Positions 11,770-25,700 of a stretch of 64,000 nt of DNA are shown here, piece after piece (the stretch's first letter is position 1; each line of letters starts with the position of its first letter). The position numbers and the translations under genes are program-made. The notes beneath the pieces are model-generated. The model made no database searches and was not told the DNA's origin. It worked only from the letters and a program-made list of their open reading frames with translations. Source of the stretch: Ananas comosus (lineage: Eukaryota; Streptophyta; Magnoliopsida; Poales; Bromeliaceae); the NCBI RefSeq assembly GCF_001540865.1, contig NC_033636.1, forward strand, positions 6,451,983 through 6,515,982, given 5' to 3'.

Positions 11770-12060
11770 TTTTTTAATTTATTACCCGACTTTCTAAAAT
11801 TTTAATTTTACTATCAAATCCTTCAATTTTGAATCAATCAACAGTGCTTTGACTTTAAAATTTAAGTTAATTACTTACTTTAATAAATTTATAGTTATGA
11901 GAATTGCACAAAATATACTAGTGAAACGATCTGTGAAAATAAATAATGCATTCAAATTTTGAAGTCAAAATGCTATTAACTGAGTAAAATTTAACAAGAA
12001 AGGATGGGCAGTTAAATTAAAATTTTAAAAAGTTAGATAGCCAACTAAAAATGGTTCATA
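11770..12060. mobile_element. MITE, first of two copies
   Basis: Foldback: 'attacccgactttctaaaattttaatttta' on the left is inverted as 'ttaaattaaaattttaaaaagttagatag' on the right. The middle contains 'ttactttaataaatttatagttat', also found in the copy in ATG101 intron 1 (25160-25430). Confidence 0.65.
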
Positions 12061-12316
12061 ATTCTGATAAATTTTGAATGTTTTTGCAATTGCAATTTGA
12101 TAATATCGTCTAAAAAGTGCTGTTAGAAGAATCATTATATAAATTCTCCTCCACAGGAGCTCTCGAAAGAAGAATAAGAAGTTCTCAATTGGTGGTCCTT
12201 ATAATCGGAGCCTAAAACAAGTCATCATTTTCTGATTGTCGAATATAATGTTACAGACAACCACAATGAAAAACTTTAGAGGAAATAAGCAGGGCCAGAT
12301 CCATCCACCTGGGCAG

Positions 12317-12405
12317 GTTGGGTCTTGCAGCTACTCAATTGGTGTGGCCCACCCTCCTGGGCAGGTTTGGTCTTGCAGCTACTCAAATTGAAGCTTCCGC
12401 ATTTA
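12317..12405. repeat. Tandem duplication of about 50 bp
   Basis: 'cctgggcaggttgggtcttgcagctactcaattg' is followed by 'cctgggcaggtttggtcttgcagctactcaaattg'. The unit has no coding or element context that I recognise. Confidence 0.8.
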
Positions 12406-12699
12406 GTTTAACTCAGTTGTTTCAAAACATGACATCTTAGACTTTCCGTTTGTCGCAAAACCTCTATCAGCGGAGGAAGTTTACTATGCAGCAGCTACAC
12501 CACATCACTTATAACCGGCCAATCATTTCTCTTCTTTTGAGAGAAAAGTATAGCAAAAATATTTTTGTGAAAACCATGATCAGATGGGTGAGCTCCAAGA
12601 AAGTAATTTGATTTATTAGGATCACTATATCAGCAATGTGACTGCTACATTTTAGACTTTTCCTATCATAGACGGCTGCCACTTAGTGCATTAGCATAT

Positions 12700-13375
12700 T
12701 AAAACTCTTGTATTTGGTTTAAATTTATAGTTATCTAAATTAGAACTAAATCCTAATCTAATTGGGATTATATATAATTTAGATTTAATTTGGCATAAAT
12801 AGATTATGAGTCGGAATCTAATTCAAAATTGAATTAGATTAGACTTATGTTTGGAAATCCAATTAGATTAGAGTTCCAATTAGACTTTAATTCGAAGCCA
12901 TGCCCTATATATACATGGCCAAATGAATGAAGCTGGTGCGCTCAAATTAGGCCATGCTCTAATTAACAAGGAGCTCAAATTAAAGGGCCTAAGAGATTGC
13001 GCTGGTCCACCTGGCAACGGCATCATGGTGCGGATTGCAAAGCAAGGAGCCGTAGCCTTTAATTATGCAGAGCTCTAATTAAGCCATGCACATTGGTAGA
13101 GAGTAGGCATTGGTTTGTCCGTACGGTCGAGAGAGAGAAGCCACTTTTGGAGTTGCTTGTTATGGTGTTCCTGATCTAATTAAGCTTTGATCTTTTGAGA
13201 GATTTTTTTTGTACTCCACCTTTCGATATTAATAAATTATTTGCTCCGTCTTCACCCGTGGACGTAAACCGTTGACCGAACCACATAAAATATCGGTGTG
13301 CTTTTTCCTCTATCCTTTTCGTTTCCTGCATTAAATTATTTTCTGAATCAATTTTTCGCCGTTATGATTTTAACA
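12700..13375 (+). mobile_element. Copia-type LTR, probably solo
   Basis: A TATA box ('ccctatatatacatgg', near 12904) is followed by a leader. The stretch 'cccgtggacgtaaaccgttgaccgaaccacataaa' near 13254-13290 matches the equivalent in the Copia LTR at 20199-20240 ('tgcaaacgtaggcatagccgaaccatgtaaac'). It ends near 'gattttaaca'. The 5' end and the target duplication could not be fixed, and no internal Copia genes lie next to it. Confidence 0.55.
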
Positions 13376-13582
13376 AACACTACTTCTCTTCCGATATTTG
13401 TTTCTATAGCTGTGAAACTAAAATTTCCCTCATCCTACAATTTGATTTAAAGGAAGCGAATGAGTCGGAGAATTTGAGTTTCAATCAAAAGTGAATTGCG
13501 GTAAACCAAGCAACAAAAGTAGGGATTTACAATTAAAAACCACTTTATCCTTCTTCACTTTTGGTGAACAAACACACCCTAA

Positions 13583-14245
13583 GGCTTCGTTTGGTTCAGA
13601 TATAAGTAAAAATTGCTTATTCTAGGAATAATTACAATTCAGGTATAGCAAAAACTAGACTAAATTTTTGTTTTGATGAAAATTAAAGTAAAAACAGGAA
13701 CAGGAAAAATAGTGCTTGTATGACTATAAAAAATAAAAAAAATAGTGAGCAATTATGATTTCAAAACTGCTTTAAACCTATGTAATATAAAGTTTCTACT
13801 ATCATTTATTAAAAAATATGTATTTCAATTTAGTAGGAATTAAAAAATAGAGGAAGAACGACGAAGGCTCGAAGAGGAAGGAGAGAAGACACAACGACGA
13901 AGAGGAGCGGCGAACAATACTTCGGTTAAAAAGACAGTGACCAAATTTTCTAAAAAGCCCTCACGGAGTCGTGAGAACAAGGTGGAGAGAAAGCATGAAG
14001 AGGATGAAGAGAGGCGGCTCGAAGATGAAGAGCCGCAACGAAGAATGGTTTGGCTGAAGAGGCGGCGACCGAAAGTCACTAGAACAAGACGGAGGACCAG
14101 CCTTGTTCCGGAGTTGGGTGAGACCTGTTGCTCCCATCCCTTAACGGGTTAGGATAACCAGTTAAGGAGTGGGAACAACAGTTTGCATATAAAGGGAGGA
14201 ACAAGAGCTTATTTCCCCCCCTAATATCTGAACCAAACAGAGTCT
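13583..14245. mobile_element. Harbinger/Tourist element with TAA target duplication
   Basis: The left end GGCTTCGTTTGGTTCAGATA pairs with the right end 'taatatctgaaccaaacagagtc', and TAA flanks both sides (13580-13582; 14246-14248). At 663 bp it is longer than most MITEs and carries a purine-rich open frame (about 13832-14149, +) coding a chain dominated by Arg, Lys and Glu with no transposase motif. That frame is more likely captured or biased sequence than a gene. Confidence 0.8.
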
Positions 14246-14247
14246 TA

Positions 14248-14439
14248 AGGTCTTATTTCTCAAAGCACAAGTTCAAACCATTTGTTGCCCATCCAGTTGA
14301 CATTTTAAGAAGAAACTACCCTAGCAAATCTTGCTTGAAGAAGATTCATCAAGTAGGTGGGAAAAAGAAATTCCGCAAATCCCCTCGATATGGATTACAG
14401 GTTATTACACCACAAGGTCCCAATGCTTTTCCCTTGTAA
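14248..14439 (+). other. Exon-like open frame of unknown origin
   Basis: The frame from 14248 to the TAA at 14437 reads as ordinary, mixed, basic protein sequence (it includes HPVDILRRNYPSKSC and GGKKKFRKSPRYGLQV) and ends in a stop followed by 3'UTR-like AT-rich sequence. It starts exactly where the Harbinger element ends, and 'ttatttctcaaag' just inside could be a splice acceptor. It may be the last exon of a gene whose upstream part was displaced, or a captured fragment. I do not recognise a family. No start codon or upstream exons were found. Confidence 0.3.
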
Positions 14440-14877
14440 TGTTTTCAACTAAAAATTTTAAGTATTCTGTAGCAAATTTATGCTGATTATTATTATAAAA
14501 GCTCTAATTCTACACGAGAAAACCCCACACTTTTTTCTTTCTTTTTTTTTTCATTCCCATCAGAATTGGATTATATTTACTGATACATTGCAGCACGCAT
14601 GTCACGGTAGAACGCATGTTGTGTAGTCATTCTCACATCTAGCAAGAGATTATACAAATCCAATCCATACAAGGAATGAGAAAGAAGGGCTTATATACAG
14701 TGCAAAAGCCTAAAGAAACGGAACTAGGTTTCTCACACCGTCATCTTCACTCTGTACAATCCTGATTTAAGAACATACAGATGATGTTAAATTTAACTAA
14801 CAAAATAAGATTGATATAAGGGTAAACTTCAAAAGAGAGCTTGGTTGTATACCGTATTTTCACAGCAGTTCCCTGCA

Positions 14878-14925
14878 GTTTGGTTTTGTATCACTTAGGT
14901 AAGTTTGGTTTTGTATCACTTAGGC
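14878..14925. repeat. 26-bp perfect tandem duplication
   Basis: The unit 'agtttggttttgtatcacttagg' plus three bases occurs twice in succession. It lies downstream of the ATG101 stop codon, in what may be 3' flank of that gene. Confidence 0.85.
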
Positions 14926-15317
14926 GCCCTGTGGCTGTAAGGATCTTTATGATTAACAATCAAAATTTGGGTGTGGATTGTGTCGTGTTCTACACTAAGA
15001 GGTTTGGATCATGCTTGTGTCAGGATTTGATCTAAAACTCGACTCGATATAGGTTAGTGTTTGTGTTTGGGTTTACTTCACAAGTTGAGTTTATATCAAA
15101 ACCCAAAATAAACAAGACAAAAACCCAATATAAGCCGAAATTCTAATGGTGCTGACACGATGGTCCTTACTAGGTACCAGAGTAGTAAGTCTGCGGACTA
15201 ACAGTGAATACAAAAACCAGACTACGAGGCGTTAATGTGAATATGCACTATATCAGTGCCCTTTTGTTTGCTCTTGAAATAAACAAAGAGAGTAGAGCAC
15301 TCACATATATAGCAAGG

Positions 15318-18300
15318 TCAGTTGAGCAAGGAAGGATGCCCAGTTTGAAGTACCCTCTTAATGACTTCAGTGCGCCAACCGAAAGAGGAGTCGGATGAAC
15401 TGTCAACACGTCGGAGGAAAAAGAGGTGTCACCTGGAGATCCATATATACGTAGAGTTTTCTCAACCAAAATTTAATTGCTTCTAAGTGAAAAAAAGGAA
15501 TGCATATTTAGGTATTAACTTCATGAAAATTGAATTGTAAGTACTAAACATATTTCAGAAAGTTCCAGTTTGGTTCCCCAATCTTCCAAAGCATCACAAA
15601 TTGGGTCCCTACCCTTTCTGATTGCTTGCAATTTACCTATCTCGTCAAACTTCGGGTACATGGATGAAATGCCCATGTGATCATCATATTAGAAGCCCGA
15701 AGTCACATAATAGCAGTTAGCTGATGATTTCACAGATATTTCTGTCCAATTTGAGGGAATAAATAAACTGAAAGGAAAGATTACAATGAAATGCGAAGGT
15801 TAAGGAACCAATTGTAAGAAACCGAATGGTTGGGAGCTAAAATTACAGTAGAAGGTTGAGGGCACATAGTGCAAGTTACTCTGAGATCCTGACACCTATT
15901 AGTCTTACTAATAAAACAGAGCAAGGAGACATACCTTGGGATTGTAATCTCATACGGAAATGATACGACTTCCGAGTTTGTTATTAAAGGTATATGGTCT
16001 TTCTTCTCATTTGCAAACATTATGATTTGGAACAGGACTTCGCGGAGTGATGACTCCAAATTAGCACGTCTCATACTCGTTTCCTCCAATGCATTTTCTG
16101 AGATCACAATAATGTGGAAGGTAAAACAATCCTATATTTCAAGAGGAGGAAAGCCGTAGATACATCAATCCTATATTTTATGAGTATGATTGCTTTCCCA
16201 CTCATAAGTCATTTTCAATTAAGAAGCTCCTGAATCGATGATCCATACCATTAAACATAATTTAAAGCATTTAAACATTCCAGAAACCAAAGTTTATGAT
16301 TTCTTGACATTGCATAGCTTACGATCAAAAGGCCTCAACATTGATAATTCTAACGGACATCTTCTAGTTAACAGTGTAGAAGAATCAGAATCAATTGAAG
16401 TTTTAATAGAAAATTCCATCTTGCTATCTACATCAAGATCATCCAATCTTGAATTGAAGAACATGATCCTCTATTTTTAGAAGGCCACTTGGTTTTCACT
16501 GTTCATTTTTTACACACTTGATGAACTTTATTGTAATTTTGAAAAATTATGAAATTTGGTTTCTAGGTACTGTAAATGCTCTAGATCATTTTTAACAATA
16601 TAGATCGTCAAGAAACCAAAGTTTATAATTTCTTGACATTGACATTGCATAGCTTACGATCAAAAGGCCTCAACATTGATAATTCTAACGGACATTTTCT
16701 AGTTAACAGTGTAGAAGAATCAGAATCAATTGAAGTTTTAATAGAAAATTCCATCTTGCTATCTACATCAAGATCATCCAATCTTGAATTGAAGAACATG
16801 ATCCTCTATTTTTAGAAGGCCACTTGGTTTTCACTGTTCATTTTTTACACACTTGATGAACTTTATTGTAATTTTGAAAAATTATGAAATTTGGTTTCTA
16901 GGTACTGTAAATGCTCTAGATCATTTTTAACAATATAGATCGTCAAGAAACCAAAGTTTATAATTTCTTGACATTGACATTGCATAGCTTACGATCAAAA
17001 GGCCTCAACATTGATAATTCTAACGGACATTTTCTAGTTAACAGTGTAGAAGAATCAGAATCAATTGAAGTTTTAATAGAAAATTCCATCTTGCTATCTA
17101 CATCAAGATCATCCAATCTTGAATTGAAGAACATGATCCTCTATTTTTAGAAGGCCATTTGGTTTTCACTGTTCATTTTTTACACACTTGATGAACTTTA
17201 TTGTAATTTTGAAAAATTATGAAATTTGGTTTCTATGTACTTTAAATGCTCTAGATCATTTTTAACAATATAGATCGTCAATTTAGAAGCTTTATTACTG
17301 AAAAATAGTAGCATTACTCTAGTTATAATATGCCCCTGCCTAGTTATCTATTTACATAACTATCCCTGCAAAATCTGAACTATCATAACTGCCCTATGAA
17401 AACTTAATTTTTTGACATATTACCCTTCTACACACAGCCCCTCTTAAGAAACTTAACATACAAAACCAACTTTGCCCATGAATTAGATGTCTTCCAACTT
17501 AAGACAATGGTATTTTAGTGGGAATAAACAGAAGTTCAGATTCTACGGGAGTATATGTGCAAACAAGTTATTTTCTTAAAAGATAAGGGTACTTTGTAAG
17601 AAATTGAAGGGAATATATAAAATTCAGAGTTTACAGGAGAACATGTGCAAGTAAGTGACTGCGCAAGATATATATATAGAACTAGGCTGAAATACTATTA
17701 ATAGTACCAATGACTTGGTGCTATTAAGTTTTCTGCCCTTGGATTAAAAGATGTGCGGTTAGGATGAGGTGGGCCCTCTAGGGTTGAGTGGGTGGTTTGT
17801 TGAATAGTATAATCGAACGGATAAAAATGATAAAAGAGGAAAATCTAACGACAGAAAACTTGATAGCACCAAATACTTCGTGCTATCGATAGCATTCCAA
17901 CCGGACTCTATATATATATATATATATATATAGATATATATATATATATATATATGTAAAAACCACAAAAATAGAGGGATAAATAGCTAAACTTTTTTAT
18001 TTTTACTTTTGATAAATAGCTGAAACTCAGATAACAAAGCATAATACCTCCAGGAATGGTTGTTGCTTTAGATTTTCCATGTATTTTAGGATTTGTTACG
18101 TGAAAACTAATAATCCATTGCTCCCAGTAGTGGCGTTCAGTCTTGCTACTGAACCAAGTTGGTTGCTTGTATTTGAGCTCATAGAAAGACAAGCATACCT
18201 GCATTATCGAGGCAACAGTTAAATTAAAATGGCAAGATATTAGCGATATAGCCTAGATGAGTTGTAGGATTTAATGAGTCAATTCAGGGTGTGAGAGAAG

Positions 18301-21300
18301 TCAAGCTCTGCTGTTATTATTATTGGGTTGTTATTGATTGTTCAAAGTCTCCAATCATTGCTCATTTCAATCCTTTTACATAAATTGAAGCATCCCTGCT
18401 CACCAAAGACTCCTAAATCACAAACATGTAAGATATAATATATTACGAAACATCAAAAATAATTTTTGGAAGAGAGGAGAGCAGATGTACCTGGCTTTTC
18501 TTGTTTGGATGCTTCTCTACCCAACAAACAAACTGCTCGACCTTTTCATCAATTTTTTTTTCTAATTCAGCATCTCCACACTGCACCTACTCATTAAGAA
18601 GGTTCAAATTTAAGCAAGTTAGTAGATATAGCCAAGGATTAAAGTGTCGTGGCACGAAGGGGTGACGCTGTCTGCCTGGCACGGTACGACACCGCATGCT
18701 TTCGTACCAACACATGGTACGCTTGTGTGCCGATAGATACGCATAACCTCCTACTGGCACGTTTTGGTAAGGACTTATTTTATTTTTTTTTGTTCCAATA
18801 AGCTCTTATAATATTATTTTGAAAAATTTAACCAAATAATTATGAATATTTGCTATGTATAGCTTAATATACTGATCAATTAACATATTTGTAAGCTTTT
18901 TGTATGTAAGGTATAATTATACCTGATACAGAATAGAAATTTTTACATGTTAGAATTTTTAAAATGCAAAGACATCTTTTTTTCTTTTTTTCTTTTGACC
19001 ATATTCCAGTCTTCTTTTATAAAATACAAAAAATTATTTTAAAAATTATTTTAAAAATTTATTTTAAAAAGTATTTGAAAAAATTATTTTTTAAATGAAT
19101 TTGTTCAAAATATTAGTAGATCTATCAAAAAAATTAAGCAATAAATTATATAACAAATAAATTAAATAAATTTAAGTATCAATTGATTTAATTTAGCTTT
19201 TAATTTTATCAATATTTTCAATCTTCTAGCGCAAAAATAAAATTTTATGTTTAGTATGGCTCAAAATTTGTTTATTGAGTTTGATATGTTCTCTTAATTT
19301 GCCAAAAATTTCGTGATGTGACAAATTTTGATAAAATAATTTGTGAAGAAAATATAGATGTCTGTGGTGGAAACGGAGGGCTCGGACAAATCTTTTGTCC
19401 GTATATTGATAAACAAAAAAAATTAAATTATAATTTTTTTGACTTAGCTAATAAGTAAATTTTCAATTTGCAATGTCTTTGGGGGATGTGGGATATCAGA
19501 ATGCTTTGCATATCCCAAAAAACAAAACAAAAAGAAAAAAAAATAAAAAGCAAAAGAAAAGGCAAAAAAAATAATAATAATAATAGCACAGCGCCGGTCG
19601 TGGCACACTACACCATACCGCTCTGTCTCGTGCAGCACGGCGCTGTGTGTCGCGACACGGAAGGGGGTCTCACCCTATACTGTGCCACCATCTTGGTGGC
19701 ACGGTATGTGCCGCCCCGTGCCGTACAGCACGGGGCAGTACTTTAAACCTTGGATATAGCCCTATCCAAACAAACTAATAAGGGAAGCGACACTTCTTCA
19801 ATAGAAGGAAAAAAAAAATCTTACCTAAAAATTAATAAATATTCTAAAATGTAAGTGAAAGAATTTGATGTTTGGCAAAACAATTTGGCAGTCCATTAAT
19901 AGTTGAAAATCTACCCATATATTCAGTTTTGGAAAACGCTAAAATGAGAGAAATATAGTATCAAGTAAAACAACTTGCGGAGTGAGAGTGATTACAGGCA
20001 TAGGATTAAAGAAGAAGAGAGTGAGAGAGAAATAAGAGAAAAAGAGAGGAAACCCTAAAGCTTTGTTTATCCTAATTTTATCAAGTAGGAAGTGGAATCT
20101 TCCTTGTGAAGTGTAATTTGCATCATTTAGGTAGAGCTAGAGATTGTGAGAGCTTCTCTTTGCGCCTTGGAGTGAAGATGATATCTCTCCCATTGTAACT
20201 CTTTTATAATCTCCAAGTTTATAGTGAAAGCTTCTTTTACATTGTTCTCCTGCAAACGTAGGCATAGCCGAACCATGTAAACTTTTGTGTTCTTATAATT
20301 TTCTTTATGTGTATGGTTGCTTTCGTGTTTGCTCTCCAATTGATGCTTGTAGGAAATGGATTGTGGAAATGCCCACCAACTGTTTGTGAAATTGCCGCCA
20401 ATATCTTTCATCCTTGTTTTACAACAATTAAAATCAGAGTTTGGTTGGTGGTTATCTAAGCATTCATTTCTGGTCATTCACTCATCTTTCCAATGCAGAA
20501 GGCAATGGAATATGAGAAGTTGAATAAGAGCAATTGGCTTATACGAAAAATTATGATGGAGGATTATTCAGTTGCGACAGAGCTTGATTTACCACTATTA
20601 GGGGAATTGCAAAGGCCATTAGCTTGAATGATCATAACTGGGATCCATTTGACAGAAAATGTTTGGCGGCAATTAGGCCATGTATTTCACCATCAATCCT
20701 ATTTGATGTCTATCAATGAAAGACAGCGTCTTAGTTGTGGGAGACTTTGAAGCGATCGCTTGAACAACGTTTTGCTGTGAACAAAATGCATGCAATGAAG
20801 AGGCACTTTTGTGAATTGTGATGAGTTCAACTTTATTGCGACACAATTGGAGTTTCTCAAAATCAATTTTGATGAAGTCCTTTATTTACTCCTTTTGAGT
20901 TCTTTACCTTCAAATTGGGATACCCTTGTTACTATGGTGGCAAACACGATGAGAAATAAGTTCAAGTTGAATGATGTTGTTGCTTCATTGTTAAATGAGG
21001 AGACTCAAAAGGCCACAAATCAATTGTCTAGCGATATCAATCAAGTACTAGCTATTGGTGAAAGAGGAAGGTCTCTGAAGCAAGGCCAATCTTCAAACAC
21101 AAAAGAGATTTCAAAATTAAAAAAAGGTCAAAATTACAAGGTAAAAGGCTCACTTGTTGGTATTGCAAAAAGATGAGTCATATGAGAAAGACTGTTGTGC
21201 TTTGAAAACAAGCAAAAGGGACAAGGCAAGAACGTCAAGAATGAAGCTCACACCACCTAGGATGATGGATGTAGAGTCACATTAAGTATTGCTTGCATGG

Positions 21301-22722
21301 TCTCTTCTAGTGCAAACACTTGGGTTTTGGGTTCCAATGCTTCTTTTCACATATGTCTGGACCTATCATACTTTTCTACATACAAAGAAGTAGACAATGG
21401 ATGTCTATCTTGGTAATGATCAAGCATGCAAAATTTTGGACATTGGAGACACTATCATAAATCAAGCAAATGGCAAGAAGCATACATTGACAAATGTTTG
21501 CCGTGTTTCGGAGATTACCAAGAATTTAATATTGGCGGGACAATTGGATGATTCTGATTTTGGTTGTCACTTTTGAAAAGGGCTCTTGGAAGACATCTGA
21601 AAGGGCAAAAGGATAGACGTTTCTATATGCTTTATGGAACCGCTCAAAATAGTAATGATTCAAATTTAGTGGTTGCTCCTGCAAACAAAGGCAATGATGT
21701 GCAAGTTTGGCATAATCGGCTTGGTCACCTAAGCGAGCATGGCATAAAGGTATTGCAATAATATAAAGTTTTTCCTTCCTTTGAGCATTCATCTCTTTAT
21801 TTTTGTGCGCATTACATTATGGACAAACAACATAAAGTTCACTTTTGAAGTTATTTTGATGCCATTTGGATTATGTTTCTTTTGATCCAAGGCTCATATT
21901 TGCTAGCTTCTTGTCTTAAGGGCTGAATTGGGGTGATTAGAGGCATGAGATTAGAGGAGTAGAGAGTGAGAAAAGAAGAGGGAGAAAAAGAGAGGAAACC
22001 TTAAAGCTTTGTTAATCCTAGTTCTATCAAGTAGGAAGTAGGATCTTCCTTATGACATGTGGCTTACACCATTTGGATAGAGCTAGAGGTTGTGGGAGCT
22101 TCTTTTTGTACCTTGGAGTGAAGGTGATAACTCTCCCATTATAACTCTCTGTTATCTACAAGTTTATAGTTAAAAGATTCTTTTGCATTGTTCTCCCGTG
22201 GATGTAAGTATAGTCAAACTACATAAATTCTTGAGTTCGTGCGGTTTTCTTTATTTCGTATTGGTATTCTTGTGTTTGCTCTCCATTGGATGCTTATAGA
22301 AAGTGGGTTGTGATAATGCCCACTAATGTTCCAAAAAGAACTATCAGTATCCATGTGGTTACCCACTACATAGCGCGTATGCAGTATGTAGGCGTTTATG
22401 CGGGATGCATGTGGTCCAACTATGAAAATATTAAAAAAATATTTACAAGTACTAAAATTTATCTATAAATCCATCTTATCAAATATACATTATTATCTTT
22501 GGTTGCAACTTACAAATTGATAAAAGTGTATAGGGATTGCAAGCCCTCTCAACTATAGGCTATATAAATTCTATATCACCTCCTCACCTAATAAATAAAA
22601 GCAATTACAGGCATGTTAACCTAAAATATAATATAAATGTGGAGAGGCCTATTTCAAAATAGTCAATAGTTCAACGGGTTACTGTACATTTGAACCAGAA
22701 AACTATAGTCCAATACAAGCAA

Positions 22723-22774
<52 letters not shown>

Positions 22775-25700
22775 AATATAAATGTTGAGGCCTATTTCAA
22801 GACAAAATATAGTTCAGGGGTCGTTGCATATAATTTTTGACCAAAAATATGCAGGCCTATAGTTCTAGAACGAATACACGCAGAGAGAGAGAGATCACAC
22901 CGCTTACTGCTGATCACTGCTGCCGCTTTGGTGTCACTAATAGATAAGGGTTCAAAAGAGAGGAGGGGAAAGAAAATCAAGAGAAAAGAAAGGCCACCAT
23001 GCGATTCGGCCTATATGGCCGTATAATACAAGGAGGACTGCATATATGACCGCACCTGCAGGCCTTCCGCATATAGGACTGCATGCACAGTATGCAGTGC
23101 GGTTTCTTCACTGCACCGCCTAGGGCCGCCCAGGGTGTCTTTTTGAGCATTGATGCCCACAGAGTGTTTGTGAAATTCCACTAATATCTTTCATCCTTGT
23201 TTTGCAATGGACATTTTGGAAGCAATTTCTCCTAATATGGTGGTAACACTATTCAACTTCTGCAACTCTAATATCTTAAACAGATATTTTTATCTAATTG
23301 CAAATATAGCTGCTCTATAAACATAGACGCATCCGATAGAACAAAGACCAAAAAAGCTAGATGACAAAGTATACCAGAAGTGATATTATATTTACATGAC
23401 AAGAATATAAGCGTGGCAAATCTTATGACTTACAATTGAATCAAAAAATTCTTTCATCAGTCGAGAATTAAGAACAATTAGCTTATCAAATTAGACCTCA
23501 ATCAACTGAAGTGTTTTATGATCTATCTACCTCTACCACATAAAGCAGCTGGAAACATACAGCCATACAGGTCTATATAAGCAAATCAGATGGAATCATA
23601 CACATTCTTTAGCTTTCAAGATTGAAAACTACTTACATAAGTGATCTCAAAGAGGTCACAGTCGACATCCTTTGGCCGAACAAGACCCAAAGCTCTATGA
23701 AATAGGATGGTATGCAAAACGCCTGCAGCAAATTTCAGGCTGATGGTCAAATAATAAAGTATTTTCACAATATTCTGTGAAATTTCTAGACAAGCAAACA
23801 AGAAACATATGCGCCGCAAATGATTACATTCCGATATAGATGCATTTAACTACTGTATACATGTGTTGGTACAGTTATAAGGGTAAATTTTTTGAGTATT
23901 AAATCCAAATCTAAGAGTACGAGTTCGAGGGTGATTGTATGTAATTACTCACCCCAATGACAAGAATGCTAGCCATACACGTTATACTCAGTTCCATATA
24001 GATATAAGATCAGAGAAGGGGGATTTTATTTTTGATTGACTTCAAATCCCTGTCTATCTGACCTGTAATTCGACTGGCATCTTTTATCTATTTTGAATTT
24101 CTAGTTGAAGTTTAATCCTTGATTTGGGGGCAGATTTTGTTTATATATATAACGCCTTTGGGTTTTTTCCTCCTGAAACTATTTCTCTCTAGCCTCTCCC
24201 TCGTTCGTACCTCAAAATGAAATCGATTCTAGAGACAAACCACAGGAGGAATTGGGCCAGTACTAGAGAAGGTGGTATAATACATATTAAATGATAAGCA
24301 TACAGAAAAGTAAGAGGAAAATTCAAACAGAAAACAAAGTGTCTAGCTTTTATTTCTCAATTACAGAAAGAACTGTCATCCATTCACCATAAAATTCACC
24401 ATAAGCTTACGTTTTTTTCTCCTCAAGTTATACACAGTTGAAGGCACCTGGAGATTCAAACTGTTTACAAACACTAAATGTACGGGTTTCTTTTCGCAAC
24501 AAAAGATGAAAAACTTGGTAGTTATTTTTCCTGCTTATCTGTTTTCTTTAAAAGGAATCTGCAAACTAAGCGACAACAACAAGAATGTAGAAAATTCACT
24601 GGAAAGTGCCTTCGTTTGCATCAAACTTGAGAAAGTAACATTAAATAAGGCTTAAATTTACAATTAGTTTAAACAACAACAAATCAGAACCATTTAAACA
24701 ATTGCACATACGGACAAACACTAAGCAACAAGAAGAGTTGCAAGAAGTTTCTACGTCATTCATAGTACATAAGAAAGAAAACTTACAGCGCAACACATCT
24801 CGAACCTCCAACAGCTCCAGAGACTGGATTTAAAGCATAAATCATGTCAAAAAACAAGCAAATGAAAAAAAGAGTTACACCAGATACCACATGAGAAGGG
24901 CCTTAATCAAGACTAAGTGAAACATTATCCAAATATGCAACCAAAAAATAGCAAAAAAAAGAATATATTAACTTAAAAAGAGATGGAGAAAAGATGAAAA
25001 TCCTTATATTTATTTTATAGACTTCAGCTTTGCCCTAACTCTCACTAAAAAATCAAAGAAAAAAAAGAAAAAGAAAACTAAAACAGAGTTAAAGGAGGGA
25101 AAAAAAAAATTGACTGCTAATGGAACGAAATGAATCTTCAGTTAAAAGGTAAAAATGCATAGAACTCACCTGACTACAGACCATTTTGATTCGACTACCC
25201 AATCATTCAAAATTTTGATTTTAGTGTCCAACATTTCAATTTGTTTGATTTCAGTCATTTGATGGTTCTTCCGACACAAAATTAAAACTAATTCTTACTT
25301 TAATAAATTTATAGTTACATGCATTCAATAAAATATGCTAAATTTCGAAGTTAAAAGAGTCATTGACTGACTCAAATCAAATAAATTGAAATGTTAGGTA
25401 GCAAAATCAAAATTTTTACCCAGTTATATCCCGAGAAGGAGAGAGCATTGAGAACAGTGGGAAAGAAAGCAAAATACAGCAAAATTTATCATTATAGATA
25501 AATTTATACACAAGAGGGAGAAACAAGCAAGAATCAATTTACACATCTACACCAATCAATAGAGAAAATAAAAAGTTGACCTAAAATTTAGCACTAAGAA
25601 GCCTAATAAGCACAAGAAATAGAAAGAGGAGGAGTTACTTCTTCTACTATAATATTCATGCAAATTAATATAAGCAAAAACAAAATGAATTAACTCAAAA

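Noticed and set aside
13840..14079. 79-codon minus-strand Ser/Arg-rich frame
   Set aside because: It is the antisense of the purine-rich frame in the Harbinger element.
16238..17150. Three identical 60-codon frames that might be a small gene family
   Set aside because: They are copies of one MITE-internal repeat unit; the flanks repeat as exactly as the frames do.
20127..20477. 116-codon minus-strand frame
   Set aside because: It covers the Copia 5' LTR in antisense; the LTR pairing explains the sequence better.
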